DNA of 40,447 nt, taken from the NCBI RefSeq assembly GCF_000359125.1, contig NZ_CAAF010000002.1, positions 1 to 40,447 of the forward strand, read 5' to 3'. The stretch comes from Mesorhizobium sp. STM 4661 (GTDB lineage: Bacteria > Pseudomonadota > Alphaproteobacteria > Rhizobiales > Rhizobiaceae). A program made the position numbers and the translations under genes. The notes beneath the pieces were generated by a model, which was not told the DNA's origin, searched no databases, and saw only the letters and a program-made list of their open reading frames with translations. This document shows positions 9,073 through 18,238 of this stretch, piece by piece. Numbering within the stretch: position 1 is the stretch's first letter; every line of letters begins with the position of its first letter.

Positions 9073-10665
9073 CTATTCGGTGACGTCGACGCCGTCAAAC
9101 CGATGAATGCCGAGCGGGTCCATGACGAAGCCCGAGACTTTCTTGTTCATCGGCATGAAGACCTTGGAGTGGGCGATGGTCAGCCACGGGGCCTCACGCT
9201 TGAACACGACCTGAGCTTCCTCGTAGATCTTGGTGCGCTCGGCGACGTCGGTGGTCGCCTTGCCCTTCTTCAGCAGACCTTCGAACTCCTGGTTGCACCA
9301 GATCGCGTAGTTGGACTGGCCAACCGCGTCGCAGCCGAGCAGGAACAGGAAGTTGTCCGGATCGCCATTGTCGCCGGTCCAGCCGAGCTGGAAGGCGCCG
9401 TCACGATCCTTCTGCTTGCCACGTTCGCGATACTCCGTCCATTCGTAGCTGACGATCTCGGCCTTGACGCCGACGGCGGCGTAGTCGGCCTGGATCATCT
9501 CAGCCACGCGCTGGGCGTTCGGGTTGTACGGACGGCTGACGGGCATTGCCCAGATCTTCATCGAGAGATCCTTGACGCCTGCGTCGGCCAGCATCTTCTT
9601 GGCCGCTTCGGGATCATAGGGATCGTCCTTGATGTCCTTGTTGTAGGACCACATGGTCGGCGGGATCGGGTTGACGGCCGGCTGGCCGGCACCCTGATAG
9701 ACCGCGTCGATGATCGCCTTCTTGTTGACCGCCATGTTGAGGGCCTTGCGGACCTCGACCTTGTCGAAGGGCGGCAGCGTCGTGTTGTAGGCGAGGTAGC
9801 CGATGTTCAGGCCTTCCTGCTCGTCGACCTTGAGGTTCGTGTCAGCCTGCAGGCCGGCAATGTCGGCCGGTGCCGGGTATGACATGATATCGCACTCGCC
9901 TGCCTTCAGCTTCTGCGCCCGCACGGCCGGATCGGTCGTGATGGCGAAGATCAAATCGTCGATCTTCTGGCGTCCGCCATAGTAGCCGTCCCATGCCGCG
10001 TAGCGGATGACCGCATCGACCTGATAGTCGACGAACTGGAACGGACCGGTGCCGATCGGCTTCTGGGTGAACTGCTGCCTGGTGCCAGCCTTGTCAAGCT
10101 GGTCGGCATATTCCTTGGAGACGATCGAGGCGAAATCCATGCCGAGGTCCGGCAGGAAGGCGACTTCAGGCTTGTTCAGCACGAATTTCACCGTCAGGTC
10201 GTCGACCTTGACGATTTCCTTGAGGAGATCCGGGAAGCCCATGCCGGCAAAATATTCCCAGCCGGTGCCTTCCAGATAGCTGAACCACGGGTTTTCCTTC
10301 TTCCACTGGCGTTCGAAGGAGAAGATCACGTCGTCGGCGTTGAGATCGCGCGTCGGTGTAAAATAGTCGGTGGTCTGGAATTTCACGCCTGGCCGAAGCT
10401 TGAACGTGTATTCGAGACCGTCGTCTGAAACCGTCCAGCTCTCGGCAAGGCCGGGCGAGATGGTGGTCTTGCCATGCTCGAACTCGACCAGGCGCGAATA
10501 GATGGTGCGTGACGACGCGTCGAAGTCGTTGCCACCGCTCCACGGCGACGGGTCGAAACCGGCCGGCGACGCCTCCGAGCAGTAGACCAGCTGCTTGGCG
10601 TTGGCCATGCCGCCGATGACGCTTGCGGCCAGCAACGCGGCCGCAAAAGTCAGTTTCTTTTTCAT
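9073..10665 (-). CDS. dppA: Dipeptide ABC transporter, periplasmic binding protein DppA
   Basis: Exported family 5 solute-binding protein of 530 residues. The signal peptide MKKKLTFAAALLAASVIG ends near GMANA, and the mature start KQLVYCSEASPAGFDP resembles E. coli DppA. Further DppA-like stretches are LNADDVIFSFERQWKK, GTGPFQFVDYQ, WAMPVSRPYNPNAQR, GWTGDNGDPDNF and the C-terminal GFVMDPLGIHRF. ATG 10665 is supported by GGGAG just upstream and by the signal peptide; a longer in-frame extension has neither. It is the first gene of the operon; the upstream AT-rich region should hold the promoter. It captures dipeptides for DppBCDF. Some rhizobial DppA proteins also bind other small compounds, so dipeptide specificity is inferred. 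Confidence 0.94.
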   Translation of the reverse strand: MKKKLTFAAALLAASVIGGMANAKQLVYCSEASPAGFDPSPWSGGNDFDASSRTIYSRLVEFEHGKTTISPGLAESWTVSDDGLEYTFKLRPGVKFQTTDYFTPTRDLNADDVIFSFERQWKKENPWFSYLEGTGWEYFAGMGFPDLLKEIVKVDDLTVKFVLNKPEVAFLPDLGMDFASIVSKEYADQLDKAGTRQQFTQKPIGTGPFQFVDYQVDAVIRYAAWDGYYGGRQKIDDLIFAITTDPAVRAQKLKAGECDIMSYPAPADIAGLQADTNLKVDEQEGLNIGYLAYNTTLPPFDKVEVRKALNMAVNKKAIIDAVYQGAGQPAVNPIPPTMWSYNKDIKDDPYDPEAAKKMLADAGVKDLSMKIWAMPVSRPYNPNAQRVAEMIQADYAAVGVKAEIVSYEWTEYRERGKQKDRDGAFQLGWTGDNGDPDNFLFLLGCDAVGQSNYAIWCNQEFEGLLKKGKATTDVAERTKIYEEAQVVFKREAPWLTIAHSKVFMPMNKKVSGFVMDPLGIHRFDGVDVTE

Positions 10666-11142
10666 TGAGCACTCCCTGATGTTCTTCCAAGCCCCTCTAT
10701 CAGGCTCGCGAAGCGCGCATATAAGCACCGTTTTTCCAGCTTTGGAACTCCCTGTTTGCCTACCCCACCGTAAGCAGAAAATAATTCTTGGGTTTTGCCT
10801 AATTTCAGAAAAAAATAGCAAAACCTGCTAATCACGCTATTATTAACGACCGCATTTTTTTATTGATCGTCGATCTCGCGAATACAATAACCCGCAGGCC
10901 TCGCGTTCGCCGCCGGCATGACGGGAAGCGGGTTCCCAGGGCGCGGCGTCGAAAAGATTTCGACGGCAAATCTTTCCCGTCTTGCCCCAGGGCAAGACTT
11001 GCACGGCCGCCGATAGTCGCAATACATAGATGACACACTGGATTTCTTGGGGAATCCGCAACGCCGCTGTCTCTAGTCATCCGGGAGGTGACGCGGCATG
11101 AAGCAAGCAGAGACAATAAGAAGAACGACAAGGGAGGGACAG
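10666..11142. promoter_or_regulatory. Intergenic region with dppA promoter side and several inverted repeats
   Basis: A 477-base divergent region. Its left part is markedly AT-rich (about 10745-10870) and probably holds the dppA promoter. GGTTTTGC (10791-10798) and GCAAAACC (10818-10825) form an 8-bp inverted repeat there, a possible operator or leader hairpin. Two more hairpins follow: GTCGAAA/TTTCGAC (10948-10964) and GTCTTGCCC/GGGCAAGAC (10979-10998). The right end has the ribosome site of the next gene. Reading frames here look like shadows. Confidence 0.4.
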
Positions 11143-13084
11143 ATGGCAAAATCCGCAAAGACGCCAACTCCGGCGAAGGCCAAAGCCGGAGCAAAACGGG
11201 CCGGCGCCGACACGCCAAAAGCGCCACCTGCCAAAGCCGCCGCCAAGGGGACTGCCAAAACAGTCGCAAAGCCCGCCGCGAAAACAGCGGTCAGGGCTGC
11301 GGCTGGCAAGACACCGCCGGCGGCAAAGCCCGCCGCCGCCAAACAAGCGGCGGCAACAAAACCAGCGTCGGTCAGGAGATTGCCGAAGGCGCTGACGGCG
11401 CTCGCCGCCGGGCTGCCGGAAAAACCATGGCTCAAAAAACTACCCGAAAGTCGTTCCGGCCGAGATCGGCCCGCTGCCCCATAGTTCGATCGGTGACTTT
11501 CTTGTCGCCGCCTGCAAACAATTTGCCGGCCAGCCGGCCTTCATCTGCATGGGCAAGGCCATCACCTACGCTGAGCTCGAACGGCAATCGGCGGCCTTCG
11601 GCGCCTACCTGCAGTCGACGGGATTGCAGAAGGGCGCACGCGTGGCGCTGATGATGCCGAACGTGCTGCAATATCCGGTGGCGATGATGGCCGTGCTGCG
11701 CGCCGGCTATACGGTGGTGAACGTCAACCCGCTCTACACACCACGCGAACTGGAACACCAGCTCAAGGATTCCGGCGCGCAAGCCATCGTCATTCTCGAG
11801 AACTTCGCCAACACCTTGCAAGCGGTGATCGCCAGGACGGCGGTCAAGCATGTCGTGGTCGCCGCGATGGGCGACATGCTTGGCGGCCTGAAAGGGACGA
11901 TCGTCAATTTCGTCGTGCGCCGGGTGAAGAAGATGGTGCCGGCATGGTCGCTGCCCGGCCATGTCAAGTTCAACGCGGCACTGAAGGCAGGCGCCGGTAC
12001 AAGCTTCAAGCCCGCCAAGGTCGCGGCCGACGATGTCGCCTTCCTGCAATATACTGGCGGCACCACCGGCATCTCGAAGGGCGCCACGCTGCTGCACAGC
12101 AATGTGCTTGCCAATGTGGCGCAGAATGCGCTCTGGATCGAGGACGCCTACTCGGTCAAGCCGAAACCGGCGCATCTCAACCTGGTCTGCGCACTGCCGC
12201 TCTATCACATCTTCGCGCTGACGGTGAACGCGCTGATGGGTATGCAAATGGGTGGCCAGAACATTCTCATCCCCAACCCGCGCGACATTCCCGGCTTCGT
12301 CAAGGAACTGCAGAAATACCCGGTCCACATCTTTCCGGGCCTCAACACGCTGTTCAACGCGCTGCTCAACAATGAGGATTTCCGCAAGCTCGACTTCAAG
12401 CCGCTGATCCTGACGCTGGGCGGCGGCATGGCGGTGCAGAACGGGGTTGCGGAGCGCTGGAAGGCGCTGACCGGCTGCCCTGTCACCGAGGGCTACGGAC
12501 TTTCGGAAACCTCGCCGGTGGCCACGGCCAACAAATTCAGCGACGGCAATTTCACCGGCACGATCGGCCTGCCGCTGCCCTCGACCGAGATCGCCATCCG
12601 CGACGACGACGGCAACAATATGCCGCTCGGCGAAGTCGGCGAGATCTGCATTCGCGGACCGCAAGTGATGGCCGGTTACTGGAATCGGCCGGACGAGACC
12701 GCCAAGGTGATGACCAAGGACGGTTTCTTCAAATCGGGCGATATGGGCTTCATGAACGAGGGCGGCTACACCAAGATCGTCGACCGCAAGAAGGACATGA
12801 TCCTGGTGTCCGGCTTCAACGTCTATCCGAACGAGCTCGAGGAGGTCGTGGCTATGCATCCGGGCGTGCTCGAAGTGGCGGCGATCGGCGTGCCGGACGA
12901 GCATTCAGGCGAAGCGCCGAAGCTGTTCGTGGTCAAGAAGGATCCGGCGCTGACCGCCGAAGCACTAAGCGCCTATTGCCGCGAGAACCTGACCGGCTAC
13001 AAGCGGCCCAAATATATCGAGTTCCGCGCCGAATTGCCGAAGACGCCGGTGGGCAAGATCCTGCGGCGGGCGTTGCGGGGATAG
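11143..13084 (+). CDS. Long-chain fatty acid--CoA ligase with Lys/Ala-rich N-terminus, frameshifted
   Basis: ATP-dependent acyl-CoA synthetase that activates fatty acids through an acyl-adenylate. The gene starts at ATG 11143 after a strong GGGAGGGAC ribosome site and opens with about 90 Lys/Ala/Pro-rich residues, then LPEKPWLK. At the A-run 11434-11439 the frame breaks: read directly, it ends at 11484. Skipping one A gives NYPKVVPAEIGPLP and continues into the catalytic part, which runs to 13084. That part has LQYTGGTTGISKGATLLH (ATP loop), EGYGLSETSP, KSGDMGF, VDRKKDMILVSGFNVYP and the C-terminal catalytic lysine in TPVGKILRRALR. The first start codon after the break is ATG 11549, which lacks a ribosome site and would drop the family's N-terminal segment. 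It is therefore a damaged gene, a sequencing error, or a slippage site. Confidence 0.85.
11434..11439 (+). other. Frameshift point: run of six A in the acyl-CoA ligase gene
   Basis: The sequence reads CTC-AAAAAA-CTACCC. With five A the frame gives WLKNYPKVVPAE and joins the N-terminal and catalytic halves; with six A it gives WLKKLPES and stops at 11484. The homology on both sides of the run points to a single-base insertion. Confidence 0.75.
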
Positions 13085-13092
13085 GCGCGATT

Positions 13093-13857
13093 TTGAACGA
13101 TTGCCTTGCCGATGGTGAAGCGGTCGACCCGCGTTGTGGTCCTGACCCGGTCGCGTTCATCAGGGCGAACATGCGCCTGATGCCGGTGCCGTCGCTTCCC
13201 GAAATCCGGCTTTACACGGCCCATCCGGGAAGCGGTCTCAGACGGCTCACCGATCCGGAAGGGCTTACTGATCCGGAAGGGCTCACCAGTCCGGAAGGAA
13301 AGGGGTTCGAGCCGGAAGAAGAAACCGAGGCCGATGGGAATGAGCCGCAGCCACCCTATTGGGCCTATGCCTGGGCCGGCGGCGCGGTGCTCGCCCGCTA
13401 CATAATCGACCGGCCGCGGACGGTGGCGGGTCGCCGCGTGCTCGACCTCGGCGCCGGTTCCGGGCTCGTCGGCATCGCCGCGGCAAAGGCCGGCGCCAGC
13501 GAGGTGATCGCCGCCGAGATCGATCGCAACGGCGTTGCCGCGCTTGGTCTCAACGCAGCGGCGAACGGCGTCGCGATGACGGTGATGGCGCAGGATATCA
13601 CCGCTGGATCACCGCCGGCAGTCGATGTCGTGACCGTCGGCGATGTATTTTATGGACAAGACGTCGCCGACCGCGTCATCCCTTTCCTCGATCGCTGCCT
13701 TGGCACCGGGATCGAGGTGATTGTCGGTGACCCGGGCCGCGCCTACCTGCCGCGATCACGGCTCCGCCTGCTTGCCGAATACAACGTGCCGGATTTCGGC
13801 CAGACGAAAGGCAGCGCCCTGACGCCAAGCGGTGTCTTTCGTTTCGAAGGCTCATAA
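13093..13857 (+). CDS. Class I SAM-dependent methyltransferase, EtfB-lysine methyltransferase (METTL20-like) type
   Basis: Methyltransferase of about 254 residues. The Rossmann core is clear: LDLGAGSGLVGIAAAKAGA is the SAM-binding motif I, AAEIDRNGVAALGLNAAANG follows, and VVTVGDVFYG is the motif IV region. The N-terminal DPVAFIRANMRL and the PYWAYAWAGGAVLARY segment resemble bacterial homologues of the electron transfer flavoprotein beta-subunit lysine methyltransferase. The proposed start is TTG 13093, nine bases after the ligase stop; ATG 13171 would cut the conserved N-terminus, and the reading frame also stays open further upstream. Residues about 52-69 are three copies of a six-residue unit (see the repeat at 13246-13299), in a region usually short in this family. 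Lying after a fatty-acid ligase fits a role in beta-oxidation electron transfer; the substrate is inferred. Confidence 0.75.
   Translation: MNDCLADGEAVDPRCGPDPVAFIRANMRLMPVPSLPEIRLYTAHPGSGLRRLTDPEGLTDPEGLTSPEGKGFEPEEETEADGNEPQPPYWAYAWAGGAVLARYIIDRPRTVAGRRVLDLGAGSGLVGIAAAKAGASEVIAAEIDRNGVAALGLNAAANGVAMTVMAQDITAGSPPAVDVVTVGDVFYGQDVADRVIPFLDRCLGTGIEVIVGDPGRAYLPRSRLRLLAEYNVPDFGQTKGSALTPSGVFRFEGS
13246..13299 (+). repeat. Three in-frame 18-bp tandem repeats in the methyltransferase gene
   Basis: Units at 13246-13263, 13264-13281 and 13282-13299 all carry the core ATCCGGAAGG or AGTCCGGAAGG. They encode LTDPEG, LTDPEG and LTSPEG. The period is exactly 18 bp, so copy-number change keeps the frame. 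The repeat sits in a loop before the SAM-binding domain. Confidence 0.9.
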
Positions 13858-13880
13858 GGCGCCCGCATCTGCCGGCCAGA

Positions 13881-14621
13881 TCAAATCGTCTCCTTGACCC
13901 TCGCCGAAAGAAAATCGGGAAGATCGGCCACCGAATCCAGAATGACATCGGCGATCTGCGACAGCGATGCGCGCGTGCCGGTGCCGGAGAGTACGCCGAC
14001 AGCCAACCCGCAGCCGCCGGCCCGTGCCATCTCCAGATCGTGACGGTTGTCGCCGATCATGGCGATCTCGGCCGGCCTCAGGCCGGTCAGGTCACAAAAG
14101 GCGAGGATCGCATCCGGCGCCGGTTTCGGATTGGCCACCGCGTCATAGCCATAGGCGGCGTCGAAAAGCTGTGCGACGCCCAGCGTAACCAGCGTCTTTT
14201 CCGCGCCGCTGGTCGAATCGTTGGTGGCGACGCCGAGCCGGTAGGCTTTCTTGTGAAGGACGCGAAGCGTCTCGACAATGCCTGGCAGCGCCACGGCCAT
14301 TGCCGAACCCTTCATCGAGGTAATCTCGTTGAAATGCGCGACGGCGCTCATCTGGTCTTCGTCGGACAGCCGTGGAAACCACAATTCGACGACGTCGAGG
14401 TTTGAGCCGGACGCGAAGATCGAGTCGGGCTTGAAGCGCTTGGCGGCGAAATCGAAGCCCGCCGCGGCGAGCAGCCTGTCGGCCTTCCAGCGGTCGCCCT
14501 CGGCCGCTTCCATCGCCATGAAATCGGCGATGCCCAGCCAAGTCGCGTTGAAGTCGACAAGCGTTCCATCCTTGTCGAACAAAATTCCCTTGATGTCGCC
14601 CAAGCTTTTACTCCGATGCAC
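13881..14621 (-). CDS. HAD-superfamily phosphatase, phosphoglycolate phosphatase-like
   Basis: Hydrolase of 246 residues with all four HAD motifs: FDKDGTLVD (the nucleophile and acid aspartates), VATNDS, the lysine in NPKPAPD, and [16 protein letters not shown] helical cap lies between motifs I and II (about residues 30-110), as in C1-cap phosphatases such as phosphoglycolate phosphatase. The substrate cannot be assigned. The GTG at 14621 overlaps the end of pgi by 14 bases; TTG 14603 has a better ribosome site (GGAG at 14614-14611, seven bases away) and may be the true start. It lies downstream of pgi on the same transcript, suggesting sugar-phosphate housekeeping. It ends 23 bases from the convergent methyltransferase gene. 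Confidence 0.85.
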   Translation of the reverse strand: MHRSKSLGDIKGILFDKDGTLVDFNATWLGIADFMAMEAAEGDRWKADRLLAAAGFDFAAKRFKPDSIFASGSNLDVVELWFPRLSDEDQMSAVAHFNEITSMKGSAMAVALPGIVETLRVLHKKAYRLGVATNDSTSGAEKTLVTLGVAQLFDAAYGYDAVANPKPAPDAILAFCDLTGLRPAEIAMIGDNRHDLEMARAGGCGLAVGVLSGTGTRASLSQIADVILDSVADLPDFLSARVKETI

Positions 14622-16251
14622 GCAAATGGTGGATATGCCCCACTAGGCCAGCCGTCGAAGCGTCCCGCTTTGCGGCACTCTCCTTGCCTTCCACGACAGG
14701 CAGCAGTCCGGTCGCCAGTTCCTTGCCGAGCTCGACGCCCCACTGGTCGAAGGAATTGATGTTGAACAGCGTGCCTTCAACGAAGACGCGGTGCTCATAA
14801 AGCGCGATCAGCCGCCCGAACGTATGCGGATCAAGCTTCTTGTAGAGGATCGTCACCGAAGGACGGTTGCCGGAGAAGACACGGTGCGGAGCGATCCTGT
14901 CGACATCGGCAGGCTTCATGCCCTTGGCCAGCATCTGCGAGCGCGCTTCCTCAAGCGTGCGGCCCTTCATGAAGGCTTCCGACTGCGCCAGGCAGTTGGC
15001 GAGCAACAGATCGTGGTGATGCTTGAGATCGGGCTCGTGGCCGATCGCCGCGGCGAGGAATTCGACCGGAATGAAATCGGTGCCCTGGTGCAGCAACTGG
15101 AAGAAGGCATGCTGGCCGTTGGTGCCGGGCTCGCCCCAGACCAGCGGGCCGGTCGGCGTCGTCACCGCGCCACCGTCGAGGGTGACGCTCTTGCCGTTCG
15201 ATTCCATGTCGAGCTGCTGCAAATAGGCCGGCAGCCTGGACAGCCGCTGGTCGTAGGGAATGACCGCGCGAGCGGGATATTTGCAGATCACCCGATGCCA
15301 CCAGCCGATCAGCCCCAACAGCGCCGGCAGGTTCTTGCCCAGCGGCGCGGTGCGAAAATGTTCGTCCATTTCGTGGGCGCCATCGAGGAAGGCGCGAAAA
15401 TTCCTCGGGCCGACGGCGATCATGACCGGCAGGCCGATCGCGCCCCAGACCGAATAGCGGCCGCCGACCCAATCCCAGAAGCCGAAGACGCGGTCGGCCT
15501 CGATACCGAACTTCGCCACCAGATCGAGAGCGGTCGAGACGGCGGCGAAGTGCTTGCCGACGGCTTTCTTGCCGAGCGCCTTCTCTATCCATCTGCGCGC
15601 CGTCTCGGCATTGGTCATCGTCTCGACCGTGGTGAAGGTCTTCGAAGCGATGATGAACAAGGTGGTTTCGGCGGAGAGGCCCTTCAGCGTGTCGTGGATG
15701 TGGGCACCGTCGATGTTGGACACGTAGTGCGCGCGCGGCCCGTCATGATAGGGTGCCAACGCCAGCGTCGCCATGGCCGGGCCAAGGTCGGAACCGCCGA
15801 TGCCGATATTGACGATGTCGGTGATTGCCTTGCCGGTGGCGCCGGCCGCCTTGCCCGAACGCACGGCGTCGGCGAAGGCGCCCATGGCGTCGAGCACCGC
15901 GAGGACCTCTTTTTTCACATCCTGCCCGTCGAGTACCACGCCCTCGCCGCTGAGATTGCGCAGCGCCGTGTGCAGCACGGCGCGGCCCTCGGTGATGTTG
16001 ATCTTCTTGCCCTCGAACATCGCGGCACGCCGGCCCTCGAGGTCGGCCGCTCCCGCCAGCTTCTCCAGCAGGTCCATCGTCCCGGCATCGACCGCGCATT
16101 TCGACCAGTCGAGCAGCAGGTCACCGTCGGTGACGGAGAACGTCTCGAAGCGCTTGGGATCGGCGGCGAAAACCTCGCGCATGCTGCCGGACAGGGTCGC
16201 GCGGTGATCGCGCAACGCGGCGAGCTGTTTTTGAAAGGACGATTGATCCAC
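14608..16251 (-). CDS. pgi: Glucose-6-phosphate isomerase
   Basis: Cytosolic enzyme interconverting glucose 6-phosphate and fructose 6-phosphate, about 547 residues, a normal length for the bacterial long form. Seen in order: [12 protein letters not shown] (phosphate-binding region), the [12 protein letters not shown] loop, [12 protein letters not shown], the catalytic glutamate in [11 protein letters not shown], the histidine in [16 protein letters not shown], and the C-terminal family signature with the catalytic lysine in [13 protein letters not shown] 16251 is chosen because GGAG lies seven bases upstream; TTG 16257 would add two residues but sits two bases from it. It is divergent from the MocR gene across a region with tandem palindromes. 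A HAD phosphatase follows with an overlap. Confidence 0.96.
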   Translation of the reverse strand: MDQSSFQKQLAALRDHRATLSGSMREVFAADPKRFETFSVTDGDLLLDWSKCAVDAGTMDLLEKLAGAADLEGRRAAMFEGKKINITEGRAVLHTALRNLSGEGVVLDGQDVKKEVLAVLDAMGAFADAVRSGKAAGATGKAITDIVNIGIGGSDLGPAMATLALAPYHDGPRAHYVSNIDGAHIHDTLKGLSAETTLFIIASKTFTTVETMTNAETARRWIEKALGKKAVGKHFAAVSTALDLVAKFGIEADRVFGFWDWVGGRYSVWGAIGLPVMIAVGPRNFRAFLDGAHEMDEHFRTAPLGKNLPALLGLIGWWHRVICKYPARAVIPYDQRLSRLPAYLQQLDMESNGKSVTLDGGAVTTPTGPLVWGEPGTNGQHAFFQLLHQGTDFIPVEFLAAAIGHEPDLKHHHDLLLANCLAQSEAFMKGRTLEEARSQMLAKGMKPADVDRIAPHRVFSGNRPSVTILYKKLDPHTFGRLIALYEHRVFVEGTLFNINSFDQWGVELGKELATGLLPVVEGKESAAKRDASTAGLVGHIHHLRASE

Positions 16252-16357
16252 TGCCAAACTCCGAGCCTTAACATGTCATCACTAATGACCGGATGTTTCC
16301 GGCGCATGTCGTCGCGATACTGTATCGAGCCGAAATCCGTTCGTTTCAATGCGCGGG

Positions 16358-16425
16358 GATGCCGCACCGCATCACGGGGCGATGACGCATACGTCACGCC
16401 GGGATGACGCGTTGCGTCACGCTGG
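16358..16425. promoter_or_regulatory. Tandem 22-23 bp palindromic units in the pgi-mocR divergent region
   Basis: Three consecutive units at 16358-16380, 16381-16402 and 16403-16425 share GATGnCGC and TCACG. Unit 3 contains TGACGC-GTT-GCGTCA and unit 2 TGACG-CATA-CGTCA; unit 1 is degenerate. Centres of units 2 and 3 are about 22 bp apart, two helical turns. Such arrays are typical of operators, so these are candidate sites for the adjacent MocR regulator. No other feature is seen in 16252-16547. Confidence 0.6.
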
Positions 16426-16547
16426 GATGGATCACTGGCATAAATCCCAGCGATCAGAAAAATTGATTGGCGCAACCCCTTGTGCCACCGTTACATTCGA
16501 CTGGTCCAGCCAAGCAAAAAAAGCTGGCCATCGAGGAAACATCTTCC

Positions 16548-18041
16548 ATGCCACAGCGAAACGATACGGCCATATGGTCTGGCCTGTTCCGGATTTCGGC
16601 GGAATCCGGCCAGACCTTGCAGGCACAGATCCGTCAGGCGATCGTCGCCGCCATCCTGGACCGGCAGATCGCCGCTTCGATGCCGCTGCCGTCCTGCCGG
16701 ATCCTGGCTGAAAAGCTCGGCGTTGCCCGCGGCACCGTGGTGCTGGCTTTCCAGCAGCTGGTCGACCAGGGTTTCCTGGTGGCGCGCGAACGGCGCGGCC
16801 ATTTCGTCAATCCCGACGTGCTGGCGACCCCAGCCAAGCCGCATCAGAAGGCGCCCGACCAGGCCAACGAGATCGACTGGAAGGCGCGCCGGCAGATAGC
16901 CGCCAGCGACATGCCACCGCCGGCCAAGCACGACAACTGGATCAAGTCGTCCTACCCCTTCGTCTACGGCCAGTTCGACCCGGCGCTGTTCCCGACCGCC
17001 GAATGGCGCGAATGCAACCGGATGGCGCTGGCCGTGCTCGAAATCCGCAACTGGGCCTCCGACATGGTCGACCGCGACGATCCGCTGCTGATCGAGCAGA
17101 TCCAGGCGCGGCTGTTGCCACGGCGCGGCATCTTCGCCAATCCGGACGAGATCATCGTGACGCTCGGCGCCCAGAACGCGCTCTATATGCTGGCCACGCT
17201 GCTGATGACCAAGGGCTCGAAGGTGGCGATGGAGGATCCGGGCTATCCCGACGCGCGCTCGATCTTCCGGCTGGCGGGCGCCGATATCCAACCGGTTCCG
17301 GTCGACCAGTCGGGCATCGTAACCACTTCAATCCCCAATGATTCCGGTTTCGTCTTCGTAACGCCCAGCCATCATTGCCCGACCATGGTGCCGCTGTCGG
17401 GGGAACGCCGGCAGGACCTGCTTTCGCGGGCCAACCGCTACAACCAGATCATCATCGAGGACGGCTATGACAGCCAGCTCCTGGACGAGGCGCCGCAGCA
17501 GGCGCTGAAGAGCCTCGATCGTTCAGGCCGCGTCGTCTATGTCGGCTCGATGTCGAAGACGCTGGCTCCGGGCCTGCGGCTCGGTTACATCGTCGCCTCC
17601 GCCGGATTGATCTCAGAGCTCCGTGCGCTGCGTCGCTTCATACTGCGGCATCCGCCGGCCAACAACCAGCGCGCGGTGGCGCTGTTCCTGTCGCTTGGCC
17701 ATCACGAGGCGCTGGTGCGGCGGCTGTCCTCCGCCTTCGACGAGCGCCGCAAGCGTCTGGTCCATGCGATTTCCGCTTTCCTGCCGGAGTGGCGTTCGAC
17801 CGACTCGGCCGGCGGCACATCGCTCTGGCTCGAGGGGCCACGCGGCACCGATTCGCGCGGCCTGGCCGAGGCCGCCGCCTCGCGCAGCGTCATCATCGAG
17901 CCCGGCGACCGTTTCTTCGACCGCACCGAAAAGCCTTCGCGTTTCATGCGCTTGGGCATTTCCTCGATCGCGCTGCAGCACATCGAGCCCGGCATCCGCG
18001 AACTGGCGACGGCGGCGGGCCGCAGGCCAGCGGCGGCCTGA
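16548..18041 (+). CDS. MocR-family (GntR-type HTH plus aminotransferase domain) transcriptional regulator
   Basis: Regulator of 497 residues. An N-terminal GntR winged helix-turn-helix (about 15-85, with LPSCRILAEKLGVARGTV) is joined to a fold-type-I aminotransferase-like domain (about 115-490). K337 in GSMSKTLAPGLRLGY is the expected PLP lysine, and IIEDGYDSQL carries the aspartate-tyrosine pair. MocR proteins sense PLP or amine ligands and usually control nearby amine or vitamin genes. ATG 16548 is chosen because GAGGA lies about 10 bases upstream; in-frame starts further up lack this. It is divergent from pgi over palindromic tandem repeats and lies 197 bases upstream of the MttB-family gene, its probable target. 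PdxR-like control of PLP synthesis is an alternative, but no pdx gene is present. Confidence 0.9.
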   Translation: MPQRNDTAIWSGLFRISAESGQTLQAQIRQAIVAAILDRQIAASMPLPSCRILAEKLGVARGTVVLAFQQLVDQGFLVARERRGHFVNPDVLATPAKPHQKAPDQANEIDWKARRQIAASDMPPPAKHDNWIKSSYPFVYGQFDPALFPTAEWRECNRMALAVLEIRNWASDMVDRDDPLLIEQIQARLLPRRGIFANPDEIIVTLGAQNALYMLATLLMTKGSKVAMEDPGYPDARSIFRLAGADIQPVPVDQSGIVTTSIPNDSGFVFVTPSHHCPTMVPLSGERRQDLLSRANRYNQIIIEDGYDSQLLDEAPQQALKSLDRSGRVVYVGSMSKTLAPGLRLGYIVASAGLISELRALRRFILRHPPANNQRAVALFLSLGHHEALVRRLSSAFDERRKRLVHAISAFLPEWRSTDSAGGTSLWLEGPRGTDSRGLAEAAASRSVIIEPGDRFFDRTEKPSRFMRLGISSIALQHIEPGIRELATAAGRRPAAA

Positions 18042-18051
18042 CCCTTCTCCC

Positions 18052-18077
18052 GAACGGAGCCGTAACCGGCTCCGTTC
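18052..18077 (+). terminator. Stem-loop terminator candidate after the MocR gene
   Basis: GAACGGAGCCG (18052-18062) and CGGCTCCGTTC (18067-18077) form a perfect 11-bp stem with a TAAC loop, 10 bases after the stop codon. CTTT follows, a weak U-tract. The mttB-like gene downstream probably has its own promoter in 18080-18238. Confidence 0.65.
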
Positions 18078-18238
18078 CTTTGGAGAGGTCCTTTAGCACT
18101 CTGGCATATGCGACCAGGTCGGCTGGCCCATAGGCTGTGCCAATGCCGGCGGCATAGTCGAAGGATAAAGGGGACGAAGCAGGCCGATGGTGGACCAACC
18201 GCCGCCTCCCGCTTCGCAGCTAAAGGTGGAGTGCCTCG

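Noticed and set aside
10832..11435. Minus-strand frames upstream of and across the Lys/Ala-rich segment
   Set aside because: They are antisense to the ligase N-terminus or in low-complexity intergenic sequence, with no ribosome site.
16358..16425. CRISPR array
   Set aside because: Units are adjacent without spacers, only three, and each is a palindrome; an operator array explains them better.
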